This document shows positions 63,391-64,000 of a stretch of 64,000 nucleotides of DNA, in pieces. The stretch's first letter is position 1. Every line of letters begins with the position of its first letter. The position numbers were made by a program, and so were the translations under genes. The notes under the pieces are model-generated. The model was given only the letters and a program-made list of their open reading frames with translations. It did no database searches and was not told where the DNA came from. Source of the stretch: Polyodon spathula (Eukaryota; Chordata; Actinopteri; Acipenseriformes; Polyodontidae); the NCBI RefSeq assembly GCF_017654505.1, contig NC_054545.1, positions 8,817,927 through 8,881,926 of the forward strand, given 5' to 3'.

Positions 63391-63955
63391 CACACACACG
63401 CACATATTACTCAGAGCAAGAATATTCAACCGTATGTTCCAGAGAACTAAACTCAGCATCTCTACTGGAACCTTCTGGATGCCAGTCTTATGTATGTTTG
63501 TAATAAACACAAACTCAGCTTGCTTTACATTTTCAATGTAAGGTGGCCATTCAAGAGTAAACACTGACCTACAATGCAGAGATTAGTACTTGAATTCCAA
63601 AAAGTGTTTGGTGTCCCACATTAGTACTCCTGCTTGCTCTTTTTTTTTTGTTTTACCACTAACTTAATGCAATTGTTCTGGAAGCCAGACCAAGGAAATT
63701 TAACAAAATCTCCATGATAGTGATTATAAAACACAGACTTTGTTTTTAATAGCAGCACTGGAAATAACAAAAATTTGATTTCTTTCTAAAAAGGTTAGAA
63801 ATTACAGATAATAGTGGTTGTTCAGGGTTATTTAGAATGCATGCAGTAGATTTCCTAGTTTCATCATGGTTTTATAAAAGTAAAAATCAAAACAAAAAAA
63901 CAGAATTGCATCATTCTAAATTTTAAAGTGAATATATATGAATATGTGAAAATAT

Positions 63956-64000
63956 ATAATATATATATATATATATTATATTATATATATATATATATAT
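63956..64000. repeat. (TA)n tract cut by the window end
   Basis: Imperfect TA repeats running to the last base. Confidence 0.95.

Larger units (their letters stand above)
59251..64000. other. Non-coding, unassigned
   Basis: Contains long A-runs and TA tracts listed separately. The longest open frame, 61678-62181 on the minus strand, begins in a T-rich stretch and has no recognisable domain; it is regarded as chance. The GC-richer segment at 61800-62000 has no exon-like borders I can defend. Confidence 0.45.

Overview
The window looks like vertebrate nuclear DNA, most likely from a ray-finned fish. It is AT-rich, intron-dominated and full of microsatellites, long homopolymers and decayed transposons (L2, RTE, an RLE-type LINE, Tc1/mariner, hAT-like MITEs). 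There is no operon-like or prokaryotic structure, and no CRISPR array. The exact species cannot be read from the sequence.

One protein-coding gene is supported: the cilium/centriole gene TALPID3 (KIAA0586), on the minus strand, with its 5' side at high coordinates. Ten exons can be placed by splice sites, compatible phases and family resemblance: 35423-35509, 35210-35366, 34470-34580, 32980-33021, 32492-32584, 27354-27580, 8463-8535, 7124-7375, 5437-5614 and 1789-1992. Together they give 474 complete codons with no stop. The five at the low-coordinate end match known TALPID3 blocks, including the essential central coiled-coil region. The five upstream ones are less conserved and rest mainly on splice signals and phase. 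The gene is incomplete at both ends: the last exon here ends in phase 1, so the C-terminal half lies left of position 1, and the first coding exons and promoter were not located.

Layout: 1-8.5 kb holds four C-terminal-side exons. An intron of about 18.8 kb (8.5-27.4 kb) carries an L2 LINE fragment (14.2-15.2 kb), a hAT-like MITE with target-site duplication (19.85-20.06 kb) and a multiply disabled RLE-type LINE (22.7-25.2 kb). The intron from 27.6 to 32.5 kb carries an RTE-type LINE relic on the minus strand. A cluster of five exons lies at 32.5-35.5 kb and includes a 56-nt intron. From 35.5 to 64 kb I find no certain exon. That part holds two more hAT-like MITE candidates (46.65 and 54.94 kb), a Tc1/mariner relic (57.84-59.25 kb), a CTCGAG-rich inverted pair (about 39.9 and 41.1 kb) and many simple repeats.

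I did not find a convincing new biological system. The points most worth a second look are perfect RFX X-box matches in and near this ciliary gene, a splice-site choice at 34.6 kb that would create an immediate stop, the 56-nt intron, and the 64-bp tandem duplication in the tail of the RLE retrotransposon.
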